From: JALHMQ01 sp037441125
GTDB lineage: Bacteria > Pseudomonadota > Gammaproteobacteria > Burkholderiales > Burkholderiaceae_F
DNA: 42,097 bases
NCBI GenBank assembly: GCA_037441125.1
Contig: JBBIST010000019.1
Location: forward strand, 1-42,097
Direction of reading: 5' to 3'
Each line of letters begins with the position of its first letter. Within the stretch, counting starts at the first letter, position 1. Below the pieces are notes generated by a model. The model had not been told where the DNA came from and ran no database searches. It was given only the letters and a program-made list of their open reading frames with translations. The position numbers and the translations under genes are program-made. Positions 32,165-40,145 of the stretch are shown piece by piece.

Positions 32165-33450
32165 GCCGTCTCCTTGCGCGCAAACAGCTCGCGGAACACC
32201 GGCCAGATGTCGCCGCGGCCGTGCACCTGGCGGCGCGCGAAGGCCGGGCTGGCGATCGCGCCATACGAGCGCCACAGGTCGGACGGCCGGTTGAACAGGC
32301 CGTTGACGTGCGGGATGTCGATGTAGGCGAAGTAGCGCAGCCGCGGCAGCAGCCGCTCGTCCAGATAGGCGGCGCTGCGCGCACCGTCGTCGCTGCCGCA
32401 GTCGCCGTCCGAGGCCTGTGCCACGTACACGTTCCAGCTGTCGCCGGCGTAGCGCGCCAGGATCAGGCTGTGCGCGAGCTCGATCGCGGGGTGGACCAGG
32501 GTGCCGCCCGAGCGCGTGTCGTGGAAGAAAGTCCGCTCGTCGACCTCCTCGGCGGTTTCGGTGTGGCGGATGAAGACCACCTCGACCTGCCCGTACTTGC
32601 GCTCGAGAAACAGGTACAGCAGCGTGAAGAAGCGCTTCGCGAGGTCCTTCTTGCGCTCGTCCATCGAGCCGGAGACATCCATCAGGCACAGCATCGCCGC
32701 GCGCGTCGCTGGCGCTGGCATCGGCGCGTGCGCGCGGTAGCGGCGGTCGACGTCCTCGATAAAGGGCAGGCCGTCGCGCCGGCGCCGCAGGCGAGCGATC
32801 TCGGCCTCGATCGCAGTGCGCGCCGCCGGGTCGGCGGCCTCGAGCGTGCGCTCGAGTTCCTCGATCCGCTCGGCCAGCGCGCCGCGCAGGGCGATGCGGC
32901 GTGCGATCGACATTCGCACCGTCAGCGCCGGCGCCAGAGTCTGCGGCACGCCGGCGCGGCTGTAGCCGGCGCGCCGCATGCGCTCGAGCGTGATCTCGGC
33001 GAAGTGCGTGCGCTCCAGGTTCGGCAGCTCCAGGTCGTCGAAGAACAGCGCCAGAAACTCCTCGCGCGAGAGCACGAAGGCGAAGGAGTCGCGGCTCTCG
33101 CCCTCTCCCGGCTCGTCGCCCTCGGGACCGCCGCGGCCGCCGCCCGACGGGCGCGGGATCGTGTCGCCGGGCAGAAACTCGCGGTTGCCGGGCAGGACGA
33201 AGTCGCGGCTGCCCGAGTCCTCGTCGTGGCGCAGGAACGGCTCCTGCAGCCCGCGTCCGGGAATCGAAATCCGGCCGCCCTTGCCGACGTCGGTGATCGA
33301 GCGGCGGCGAAACTCGTGGTCGGCGGCGCGTTTGATCTCGTCCTTGAAGCGGCGCACGAAGCGCTCGCGGTTGACCGCACCGCGTCCCGCCGGATCGCCG
33401 CGCCGGTCGACGATGCGCATCGCGCGCGCCGGAAAGACGCGATCGGTCAT
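32161..33450 (-). CDS. YeaH/YhbH family protein (DUF444, VWA-like)
   Basis: DUF444 protein of 429 residues. The N-terminal third is basic and Gly/Arg-rich (RRSITDVGKGGRISIPGRGLQEPFLRH); a central helical segment with LPNLERTHFAEITLERM follows; the C-terminal half is a VWA-like domain with the metal site DVSGSMDE near residue 257 and a TETAEEVDERTFFH plus TRSGGTLVHPAIE region. In E. coli the homologue is expressed with YeaG and is thought to work with the kinase; the partner and function are not established. It starts 10 bp after prkA and overlaps spoVR. Confidence 0.93.
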   Translation of the reverse strand: MTDRVFPARAMRIVDRRGDPAGRGAVNRERFVRRFKDEIKRAADHEFRRRSITDVGKGGRISIPGRGLQEPFLRHDEDSGSRDFVLPGNREFLPGDTIPRPSGGGRGGPEGDEPGEGESRDSFAFVLSREEFLALFFDDLELPNLERTHFAEITLERMRRAGYSRAGVPQTLAPALTVRMSIARRIALRGALAERIEELERTLEAADPAARTAIEAEIARLRRRRDGLPFIEDVDRRYRAHAPMPAPATRAAMLCLMDVSGSMDERKKDLAKRFFTLLYLFLERKYGQVEVVFIRHTETAEEVDERTFFHDTRSGGTLVHPAIELAHSLILARYAGDSWNVYVAQASDGDCGSDDGARSAAYLDERLLPRLRYFAYIDIPHVNGLFNRPSDLWRSYGAIASPAFARRQVHGRGDIWPVFRELFARKETA

Positions 33451-33460
33451 CGCCGGCCGC

Positions 33461-35413
33461 TCACGAGTGCGCCGACTTCTTGAAGTGCAGGTACCAGTCG
33501 ACCAGGCGTCGCACCTGCTTCTCGGTGTAGCCGCGCGCGGCCATGCGGTTGACGAAGGACTTGTGACGCTCGTCGAGCTCCTGCGAGCCCTTCGCTTCGA
33601 ACGAGATCACCGGCAGGATGTCCTCGGTCTTGGAGAACATGCGCTTCTCGATCACCACGCGCAGCTTCTCGTAGCTGGTCCACTGCGGGTTGCGGCCGTG
33701 GGCGCGCGCGCGCAGCACGAAGTTGACCACCTCGTTGCGGAAGTCCTTCGGGTTGCCGATTCCGGCCGGCTTCTCGATCTTTTCCAGCTCGCTGTTGAGC
33801 GCCTCGCGCGAGTACTGCATGCCGGTGTCCGGGTCCCGCCAGTCCTCGTCGAGCAGCCACTTGTCGGCGTAGGTGACGTAGCGGTCGAACAGGTTCTGGC
33901 CGTACTCGCCGTAGGCGTCGAGGTAGCTCATCTGCAGTTCCTTTTCCAGGAACTCGGCGAAGCGCGGGATCACCCACTCCTTGATGTGAGAGCGCAGGCG
34001 GCGCTTGTAGTCGTCCGGCAGATCCTCCTTGTTCAGGCGCTCCTCGAGCACGACCAGCAGGTTGACCGGATCGGCGGCGATCTCGCTCGGGTCGCGATTG
34101 AACGCCGAGGAAATCGTCTTGAAGGCCCAGCGCGTCGACAGCCCCGAGAAACCCTCGCCCGATCCGGCCGCCTCGCGGTACTCCTTGACGCTCTTGGCGC
34201 GCGGGTCAAGGTCCTTCAGGTTCTCGCCGTTGTAGGCGCGCAGTTTCGAGTAGATCGACGAGTTCTCCGGCACCGCAAGGCGCGACAGGACAGTGAACTC
34301 GGCAAGCGAGCGCAAGGTCTGCGGCGCGCACGGCGCCTGCGCCAGCGTCGAGGCCTTGAGCATCTTCTCGTAGATGCGGATTTCCTCGTTCACGCGCAGG
34401 CAGTACGGCACCTTGACCAGATAGACGCGGTCGATGAACGCTTCGTTGTCCTTGTTGTTGCGGAACTTCAGCCACTCGGCCTCGTTCGAATGCGCCATGA
34501 TGAAGCCGTTGAACGGCATCGCCGGCAGTGCTTCGGTGCCCTTGAAGTTGCCTTCCTGGGTTGCGGTAAGGATCGGATTGAGCACCTTCAGCGGCGCCTT
34601 GAACATCTCGACGAACTCGACGCAGCGCGGCGAACCGAGGCACAGCGCGCCCGAGTAGCTGTAGGCATCGGGGTCGTCCTGGGCGAAGCGCTCGAGCATG
34701 CGCAGATCGACCTTGCCGACCAGGGCCGAGATGTCCTGCGTGTTCTCGTCGCCCGGTTCGGTCTTGACGATGCCGATCTGGTTGAGCACCGACGGCATCA
34801 CGCGCACGACCCGGAACTTGGTCAGTTCGCCCTGGTACTCCTTCAGGCGCTTGAGCGCCCAGGGGCTGGCGATGCCGGTCAGCGCGCGCCGCGGAATGCC
34901 GTAGCGGTCCTCGATTTGCGCGCCGAACTTCTCGCGATCGAACAGGCACAGAGGATTCTCCAGCAGCGGCGAGATTCGTCCCGACAGCGGATCCTTGAGC
35001 GCGTAGATCGGGTAGCTCTCGCACAGCTTCTTGATCTTCTCCGCCAGCGAAGACTTGCCGCCGCCCACCGGACCGAGCAGGTACAGCACCTGCTTGCGCT
35101 CCTCCAGCCCCTGGGCCGCGTGCAGAAAGTACGCGTACAGCGCCATCAGCGTCTCTTCCATGCCGTGGAACTCGCTGAACGTGTCCCAGGTCTGGATCAC
35201 GCGGTTCTGGAAGATGCGCGACAGGCGCGGATCCTCGGCGGTGTTGACCAGCTTTGGCTTGCCGATCGCCTCCAGCACGCACTCGTGCGCCGACGCGTAC
35301 GCCATGCGGTCGGCGCGACACAGCGCGAGGAACTCCTCGAGGCTCATTTCCTCGTTCTGAGCCTCGACAAAGCCGTCGCGGAAAGCGGAAAAGACCTCTG
35401 AGCCCTGCGTCAT
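33461..35413 (-). CDS. PrkA family serine protein kinase (YeaG-like)
   Basis: Atypical Ser/Thr kinase combining an AAA-type ATPase domain with a C-terminal PrkA kinase region. The 650 residues include Walker A GPVGGGKSS (114-122), the GIASPWALKRLKEYQGEL and EMFKAPLKVLNPILTATQEGNF blocks, GFIMAHSNEAEWLKF, and the end region VRRLVDWYLHFKKSAHS. The ATG at 35413 has a perfect AAGGAGG ribosome site seven bases upstream. It leads the operon prkA-yeaH-spoVR. In E. coli yeaG is induced by nitrogen starvation and RpoS. Here the operon separates coxC from the DUF2909-surf1 part of the oxidase locus. Substrates are unknown. Confidence 0.96.
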   Translation of the reverse strand: MTQGSEVFSAFRDGFVEAQNEEMSLEEFLALCRADRMAYASAHECVLEAIGKPKLVNTAEDPRLSRIFQNRVIQTWDTFSEFHGMEETLMALYAYFLHAAQGLEERKQVLYLLGPVGGGKSSLAEKIKKLCESYPIYALKDPLSGRISPLLENPLCLFDREKFGAQIEDRYGIPRRALTGIASPWALKRLKEYQGELTKFRVVRVMPSVLNQIGIVKTEPGDENTQDISALVGKVDLRMLERFAQDDPDAYSYSGALCLGSPRCVEFVEMFKAPLKVLNPILTATQEGNFKGTEALPAMPFNGFIMAHSNEAEWLKFRNNKDNEAFIDRVYLVKVPYCLRVNEEIRIYEKMLKASTLAQAPCAPQTLRSLAEFTVLSRLAVPENSSIYSKLRAYNGENLKDLDPRAKSVKEYREAAGSGEGFSGLSTRWAFKTISSAFNRDPSEIAADPVNLLVVLEERLNKEDLPDDYKRRLRSHIKEWVIPRFAEFLEKELQMSYLDAYGEYGQNLFDRYVTYADKWLLDEDWRDPDTGMQYSREALNSELEKIEKPAGIGNPKDFRNEVVNFVLRARAHGRNPQWTSYEKLRVVIEKRMFSKTEDILPVISFEAKGSQELDERHKSFVNRMAARGYTEKQVRRLVDWYLHFKKSAHS

Positions 35414-35565
35414 GCAACCTCCTTCGGCCATCGCACGGGCGATCGGCCCGTGGGCTACAACGCGCCGGCGCCGCGACCCGGAGGACAGCCAAGCGCCACG
35501 ACGAACCACGCTAAGCCTATGACAGCCGCAGCCTCGCCGATGTTTCGAACAGTGCGGCGTTTGTG

Positions 35566-35605
35566 CTTATAGTCGCCCCCGCGCGAAGCGGATGGCGCCT
35601 CCGCT
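35566..35605 (-). promoter_or_regulatory. Candidate prkA promoter region with overlapping hairpin
   Basis: Read on the minus strand, CTATAAG (35572-35566) resembles the CTATA(C/A) -10 box of sigma-S/sigma-70 promoters. The -35 position has no match; instead an inverted repeat AGCGGA/TCCGCT with a 7-base loop lies there (35587-35605). It could be an operator, or the 3' end of the DUF2909 transcript. A sigma-54 site was sought and not found. Confidence 0.35.
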
Positions 35606-35644
35606 GCGGCGATGCCGCACACCGCGCGGAGAGTGCGGCCACGC

Positions 35645-35845
35645 CTAGAACGGGCGGCGCGGCTCGATCCAGCCCATCCAGTAGCCGAACCAGATGAACA
35701 GCAGCAGCACGACCGACAGGCCGACTCGCACCGTCAACGCATTGACCGTGCGGTCGGTGGTGCCGCGGTCGCGCAGCAGGAAGTACATCGCCGAGGCAAG
35801 CGAAGCAATGATGCCGACGAAAGCGACGGCGATGACAGCCTTCAT
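35645..35845 (-). CDS. DUF2909 twin-transmembrane protein
   Basis: A 66-residue protein with two membrane helices (about 3-23 and 42-58), joined by a short charged loop LLRDRGTTDRT, ending WMGWIEPRRPF. This is the DUF2909 pattern. It is usually found on the strand opposite the cox genes, between coxC and surf1, as here; the function is unknown. It diverges from surf1 across about 80 bp. The ATG at 35845 opens the frame. Confidence 0.85.
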   Translation of the reverse strand: MKAVIAVAFVGIIASLASAMYFLLRDRGTTDRTVNALTVRVGLSVVLLLFIWFGYWMGWIEPRRPF

Positions 35846-35926
35846 GCGCGCTACCGGAGAGGTGGCCGATTATTGCACCGGGCGAAGGTCGGCGTCTCGC
35901 CTGCGATCGTCGCCGGCGGGGCGCTG

Positions 35927-36652
35927 ATGCTGCGCCTCGTGGCCCTGCTGTCGCTGGCCGCCGCCGCGATCGCGCTCGCCGTGTCGCTCGGGCAGTGGCA
36001 GACGCGGCGCGCCGACCAGAAGCTCGCGCTCGAGGCGCAGTGGGACGCGGCCGAGCGCGCCGCACCGCGCCGGCTGACCGGGCGCGAGCTGCCGCCGCCG
36101 GGCGAACTGCCGATGCGAGTCGTGCTGCGCGGCGAGTTCGACCACGCGCGCAGCGTCTGGCTCGACAACCGCCAGGTCGATGGCCGGCCCGGATTCTGGC
36201 TCGTGACGCCGCTGCGACTTGACGGCGACACGGCGGTGCTCGTCAACCGCGGCTGGGTCGCGCGCGATCCGGCCGACCGCACGCGCCTTGCGCCGGTGGC
36301 GCAGCCGCAGGGTGCGATCGAGATCGAGGGTCTCGCGGTCACGCACGCGCCGCGCCTGCTCGAACTCGGCGAAGGCGGCAGTTCGCAGCCGCTGCCGGCG
36401 ATCTGGCAGAACCTCGACTACGATCAGTTTGAGGCCGCCAGCGGCCTGACGGTGGCGCGGCTCGTCGTGCAGCAGACCGGCGGCGCCGAAGACGGCCTGC
36501 TGCGGCGCTGGGCGCGACCTGAGACCGGCGTCGACCGGCATCGCGGTTACGCCTTTCAGTGGTATTCGCTGTCGGCGCTGATCGCGCTGCTGACGATGTA
36601 CTTCAGCGTGCGTGCCTGGCGCGCCCGCGGTTCAACTCGGAGTGCTATGTGA
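35927..36652 (+). CDS. SURF1 family cytochrome oxidase assembly protein
   Basis: SURF1 helps place heme a in subunit I. The 241 residues have two membrane helices at the ends (about 3-20 and 213-231), with a periplasmic domain between. Family motifs are LGQWQTRRADQK, LDNRQVDGRPGFWLVTPL, VLVNRGWVARDP, PAIWQNLDYDQF and the C-terminal HRGYAFQWYSLSALIALL. The ATG at 35927 gives the usual short N-terminus. The TGA overlaps the GTG start of the next gene (ATGTGA), so translation is probably coupled. Confidence 0.93.
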   Translation: MLRLVALLSLAAAAIALAVSLGQWQTRRADQKLALEAQWDAAERAAPRRLTGRELPPPGELPMRVVLRGEFDHARSVWLDNRQVDGRPGFWLVTPLRLDGDTAVLVNRGWVARDPADRTRLAPVAQPQGAIEIEGLAVTHAPRLLELGEGGSSQPLPAIWQNLDYDQFEAASGLTVARLVVQQTGGAEDGLLRRWARPETGVDRHRGYAFQWYSLSALIALLTMYFSVRAWRARGSTRSAM

Positions 36653-37257
36653 CGACTCTCCTGCAGTCGGCCCCGAGCGGCCGGTCGCACTGGCGGCGCA
36701 ATCGCGCCCTGTACCTGCTGGTCGCCGTCTGCCTGGCGCCGGTGATCGCCTCCTACCTGATGTACTACGTGCTGCCGCCGGCCGGCCGCACCAACTACGG
36801 CGATCTGATCGAGCCGCAGCGGCCGACGCCGCCGCTTTCCCTGCGCACGACCGAAGGCGAGCCCTTCGACCTGAGCCGGCTGCGCGGCCACTGGCTGCTG
36901 GTCAAGGTCGACGGTGCCGGCTGCGACCAGGCCTGCCAGCGGCAGCTGTGGCTGATGCGCCAATTGCGAACGATGCAGGGCAAGGATGCAGATCGCATCG
37001 AGCGCGTGTTCCTGGTCGCCGACGGCGGCGACCTGGCGCCGACGCTCGCGCGCGAGTACGCGGGGACCCACTTCCTGCGCGCCGAGCGCGCCGCGCTTGA
37101 GGTGTTCCTGCCGGCGGCTGCCGGCACGCGCCTGGAGGAACACCTGTTCCTGATCGATCCGATCGGCAACCTGATGCTGCGCTGGCCGGCGCAGGCGGAC
37201 CCGCAGCGCATGAAGCGCGACCTGTCCCGCCTGCTCAGGGCCTCGCGCATCGGCTAG
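36649..37257 (+). CDS. SCO-like membrane-anchored thioredoxin-fold protein
   Basis: A 202-residue protein of uncertain function between surf1 and ctaA. It has one N-terminal membrane helix (about 21-42) and a thioredoxin-like domain: PPLSLRTTEGEPFDLSRLRGHWLLVKV is followed by a CxxxC motif, C92 and C96, in GAGCDQACQRQL, and by H165 next to LFLIDPIGNL. Spacing and order match the copper-binding Cys-Cys-His set of SCO proteins (CPDVCP in the true SCO downstream), although the surrounding sequence is divergent. A copper or thiol role in CuA assembly is inferred. The GTG at 36649 overlaps the surf1 stop; ctaA starts 6 bp after its end. Confidence 0.78.
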   Translation: MTTLLQSAPSGRSHWRRNRALYLLVAVCLAPVIASYLMYYVLPPAGRTNYGDLIEPQRPTPPLSLRTTEGEPFDLSRLRGHWLLVKVDGAGCDQACQRQLWLMRQLRTMQGKDADRIERVFLVADGGDLAPTLAREYAGTHFLRAERAALEVFLPAAAGTRLEEHLFLIDPIGNLMLRWPAQADPQRMKRDLSRLLRASRIG

Positions 37258-37263
37258 GCCGCC

Positions 37264-38382
37264 ATGCTCGAAGACGGCGCGCTCTTCTGGCTGGCGGTCA
37301 AGGCGATCGCCATCGCCTCGCTGCCGCTCGCCTACGTGGCGCTGGCGCGCGACACCCGCAAGCTGCGCCGGCTCGCCTGGGTCACGGCCGCGCTCACCCT
37401 GAGCCTGATCATGTCGGGCGCGTTCACGCGGCTGACCGACTCCGGGCTCGGCTGTCCAGACTGGCCGGGCTGTTACGGCCATGCCAGTCCGCTGTCGGCC
37501 GGCGAACAGATCCGTGCCGCCGAGACCGCGCAGCCGACCGGGCCGGTGACGATGACCAAGGCCTGGATCGAGATGCTGCACCGCTACTTCGCGATGGCGG
37601 TCGGCTTCCTGATCATCGTCCTGATGGCGATGAGCTGGCAGCGCTGGCTGCGCCTGCGCGATCCGGCGCAAACACCTTGGCTGGCCACCTTCACCCTGTT
37701 TGCGGTCTGCCTGCAGGGCGCCTTCGGCGCCTGGACGGTGACGATGAAGCTGCAGCCGGCGATCGTCACCGCGCACCTGCTCGGTGGTGTCAGTCTGCTG
37801 GCGCTGCTCGTCTGGATGGCGATGCGCGAGCAGGCGCCGAGCGCGCTCGGCGCCGGCGCGCGGGCCCTGCGACCGCTTGCCGCCGGCGCCTTCGCCCTGC
37901 TCGCCCTGCAGATCGCGCTCGGCGGCTGGGTCAGCACCAACTACGCGGTGATGGCCTGTCCGGACTTTCCGCTGTGTCATGGCCGGTTGGTGCCGGAGAT
38001 GGACTTCGGCAACGGCTTCACGCTCTGGCGCGACCTCGGCGAGACCGGCGACGGCGCGCCGATTCCGTTCCAGGCACTGGTTGCGATCCATTGGGTACAC
38101 CGCAACTTCGCCTACGTCGTGATCGCCGTCCTCGCGGTCCTGGCCTGGCGTGCCTGGCGCATCGACGGCCTGTCGCTGCTGGCGCGCGCACTGGCAGTCC
38201 TGCTCGTGGTGCAGTTCCTGACCGGCCTGTCGAACGTGGTGCTGCAGTGGCCACTGCTGCTCGCGGTCCTGCACAATGGCGGTGCCGCGGTCATGGCCGG
38301 CGTGCTGACAGCCTTCAACCTGCGGCTGGCGCAGGCCGCCGGCGAGGCGCGGCCCGTGCGCGCACCGGCCTACGCCGGGTAG
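37264..38382 (+). CDS. ctaA: Heme A synthase (COX15/CtaA)
   Basis: Eight-helix inner-membrane enzyme that oxidises the C8 methyl of heme O to give heme A. The 372 residues show GAFTRLTDSGLGCPDWPGCYG with the conserved Cys pair, EMLHRYFAMAVGFLI with a heme-ligand histidine, a second GLGCP-like site as MACPDFPLCHG, and IHWVHRNFAYVVI in the second half; this is the internal duplication typical of the family. It works after CtaB in the same pathway. The ATG at 37264 immediately follows the SCO-like gene. Confidence 0.95.
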   Translation: MLEDGALFWLAVKAIAIASLPLAYVALARDTRKLRRLAWVTAALTLSLIMSGAFTRLTDSGLGCPDWPGCYGHASPLSAGEQIRAAETAQPTGPVTMTKAWIEMLHRYFAMAVGFLIIVLMAMSWQRWLRLRDPAQTPWLATFTLFAVCLQGAFGAWTVTMKLQPAIVTAHLLGGVSLLALLVWMAMREQAPSALGAGARALRPLAAGAFALLALQIALGGWVSTNYAVMACPDFPLCHGRLVPEMDFGNGFTLWRDLGETGDGAPIPFQALVAIHWVHRNFAYVVIAVLAVLAWRAWRIDGLSLLARALAVLLVVQFLTGLSNVVLQWPLLLAVLHNGGAAVMAGVLTAFNLRLAQAAGEARPVRAPAYAG

Positions 38383-38481
38383 GGGCAGCGGCAATGCAGG
38401 TCGCGCACGCGTGAATTGTTCGTCGACAGGCCCTAGACTGCGCGCCGCCCGGCATCCATTCCGCGCCAACGCGTCCGGCCC

Positions 38482-39387
38482 ATGAAGGTGATGCACTCAT
38501 CCGCCCGCACATCGTCGCTCCAGTTGCCGCACCTCGCGCGCCAGTACTGGCTGCTGACCAAGCCGCGGGTCACGCAACTGGCGCTGTTTTGCGCCGTGAT
38601 CGGCATGTTCCTGTCGACCCCCGGGCTGCCGGATCCGGGCCGCGTGCTGCTGGCCTCGCTCGGCATCTGGCTGCTGGCGGGGGCGGCCTTCGCGGTCAAT
38701 TCGATCATCGAGCGCCACATCGACGCGCGCATGGCGCGCACGCGGATGCGGCCGCTGGCGGCGGGCGAGATCACGCCCGTGCAGGCGATCGTGTTCTCGG
38801 GCCTGATCGGCGGCGCCGGCATGTGGGTCCTGTACACGCAGGTCAATCCGCTCACCATGTGGCTGACCTTCGCCACCTTCGTCGGCTACGCGGTCATCTA
38901 CACGGTGCTGCTCAAACCCTACACGCCGCAGAACATCGTCATCGGCGGCTTGTCGGGGGCGATGCCGCCGGTGCTCGGCTGGGCGGCGATCACCGGAACC
39001 GCGCCGGCGCAGGCCTGGCTGCTGGCGCTGATCATCTTCGTCTGGACGCCGCCGCACTTCTGGGCGCTGGCGCTGTACCGGCTCGACGACTATCGCAAGT
39101 CGGGCCTGCCGATGCTGCCGGTCACGCACGGTCCGGAACTGACGCGGCTGCACGTGTTCCTGTACACGATCGTGCTCGTGGCCACGAGCACGCTGCCCTA
39201 CGCGATCCACATGGCCGGCGCGCTCTACCTCGCCTGCGCGCTGGCTCTGGGCGGGGTCTTCCTCAGTTACTCGTGGCGCCTGGTGCGCCAGTACAGCGAC
39301 GCTCTGGCGCGCGCGACCTTCAATTACTCGATCGTCTACCTGGCGGCGCTGTTCGCCTCGCTGCTGGTCGATCACTACATCGCCTGA
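38482..39387 (+). CDS. ctaB: Heme O synthase (protoheme IX farnesyltransferase)
   Basis: UbiA-family membrane prenyltransferase that adds a farnesyl group to heme b. The 301 residues contain about nine hydrophobic segments, the first aspartate-rich motif as NSIIERHIDARMARTRMRPLA (substrate/Mg site, residues about 73-93), and the second region ALALYRLDDYRKSGLPMLPV. The N-terminus includes YWLLTKPRVTQLALF. The ATG at 38482 or the one at 38491 could start. It follows ctaA by 99 bp and precedes sco. Confidence 0.95.
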   Translation: MKVMHSSARTSSLQLPHLARQYWLLTKPRVTQLALFCAVIGMFLSTPGLPDPGRVLLASLGIWLLAGAAFAVNSIIERHIDARMARTRMRPLAAGEITPVQAIVFSGLIGGAGMWVLYTQVNPLTMWLTFATFVGYAVIYTVLLKPYTPQNIVIGGLSGAMPPVLGWAAITGTAPAQAWLLALIIFVWTPPHFWALALYRLDDYRKSGLPMLPVTHGPELTRLHVFLYTIVLVATSTLPYAIHMAGALYLACALALGGVFLSYSWRLVRQYSDALARATFNYSIVYLAALFASLLVDHYIA

Positions 39388-39416
39388 ACTGCGGCCCCGC
39401 CACGTCGCCATCGCCG

Positions 39417-39995
39417 ATGTTGATCCATCGCCGCACCCTGATCGCCGCCGCCGCTGCGCTGCTCGCCGGCTGTTCGCCGCCACAGCGGGCGTTCAACAGC
39501 GTCGACATCACCGGCGCCGCGTACGCCCGCGACTTCGCCCTGCGCGATGCCGCCGGCAAGACGCGCACGCTGGAGCAGTTCCGCGGCCAGGTGGTGGTCG
39601 TGTTCTTCGGTTTCGCCCAGTGCCCGGATGTCTGCCCGACCACGCTTGCCGATCTGGCGCAGGTGAGGAAGGCGCTTGGCGCCGACGGCAAGCGCGTGCA
39701 GGTGATCTTCATCACCGTCGATCCGGAGCGCGACACGCCGGCGGTGCTCGCCGAGTACGTGCCCGCCTTCGATCCGAGCTTCATCGGCCTGACCGGGACG
39801 CCCGAGCAGATCCACGCCACCGCGCGCGAGTTCAAGGTCTTCTATCAGAAGGTCGCGGGGCCGACGCCCACGTCTTACACGATCGACCACACCGCCGGCA
39901 GCTACGTCTTCGACCGCGAGGGCCGAATCCGGCTGTTCGTCAGGCATGCCGCCAGCGTCGAGTCGATCGCCGCCGATCTGCGCCGGCTGCTCTGA
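39417..39995 (+). CDS. SCO1/SenC family copper chaperone, lipoprotein
   Basis: SCO proteins deliver copper to, or reduce the thiols of, the CuA site of subunit II. The 192 residues begin with a lipoprotein signal peptide ending LLAGC (lipidated C19). The thioredoxin-fold domain has the metal motif CPDVC (C69, C73) and the third ligand H158 in YTIDHTAG, and the TVDPERDTP segment. The ATG at 39417 is chosen because it yields the signal peptide. It ends the oxidase assembly block; the rpoH terminator lies about 30 bases beyond, with rpoH converging. Confidence 0.95.
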   Translation: MLIHRRTLIAAAAALLAGCSPPQRAFNSVDITGAAYARDFALRDAAGKTRTLEQFRGQVVVVFFGFAQCPDVCPTTLADLAQVRKALGADGKRVQVIFITVDPERDTPAVLAEYVPAFDPSFIGLTGTPEQIHATAREFKVFYQKVAGPTPTSYTIDHTAGSYVFDREGRIRLFVRHAASVESIAADLRRLL

Positions 39996-40023
39996 GCACC
40001 TCCGTCCGCGGGCGAGCGGTCGA

Positions 40024-40058
40024 CCAAATAAAAAGGCCCCGTGCGATGCACGGGGCCT
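40024..40058 (-). terminator. Intrinsic terminator of rpoH
   Basis: On the minus strand a perfect 11-bp stem (AGGCCCCGTGC with GCACGGGGCCT) around a 3-base loop is followed at once by TTTTTATTTGG. This is a textbook rho-independent terminator, about 90 bases beyond the rpoH stop. It is also near the end of sco, but no T-run follows on the plus strand. Confidence 0.9.
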
Positions 40059-40145
40059 GAAGATCCGCCTCAACAGAGGAGAGGGGGAGGAGCGAGGCGG
40101 AGTACTGCTGCAACCAACCGTTCAAACCCGAGAAAACCCGGACCC

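Noticed and set aside
30572..32689. SpoVR fused to an upstream 175-residue extension
   Set aside because: The extension is out of frame over yeaH; the ATG at 32164 overlaps the yeaH stop and gives normal family length.
35414..35644. Sigma-54 promoter for the prkA operon
   Set aside because: No TGGCAC-N5-TTGC type match with correct GG/GC spacing was found on the minus strand.
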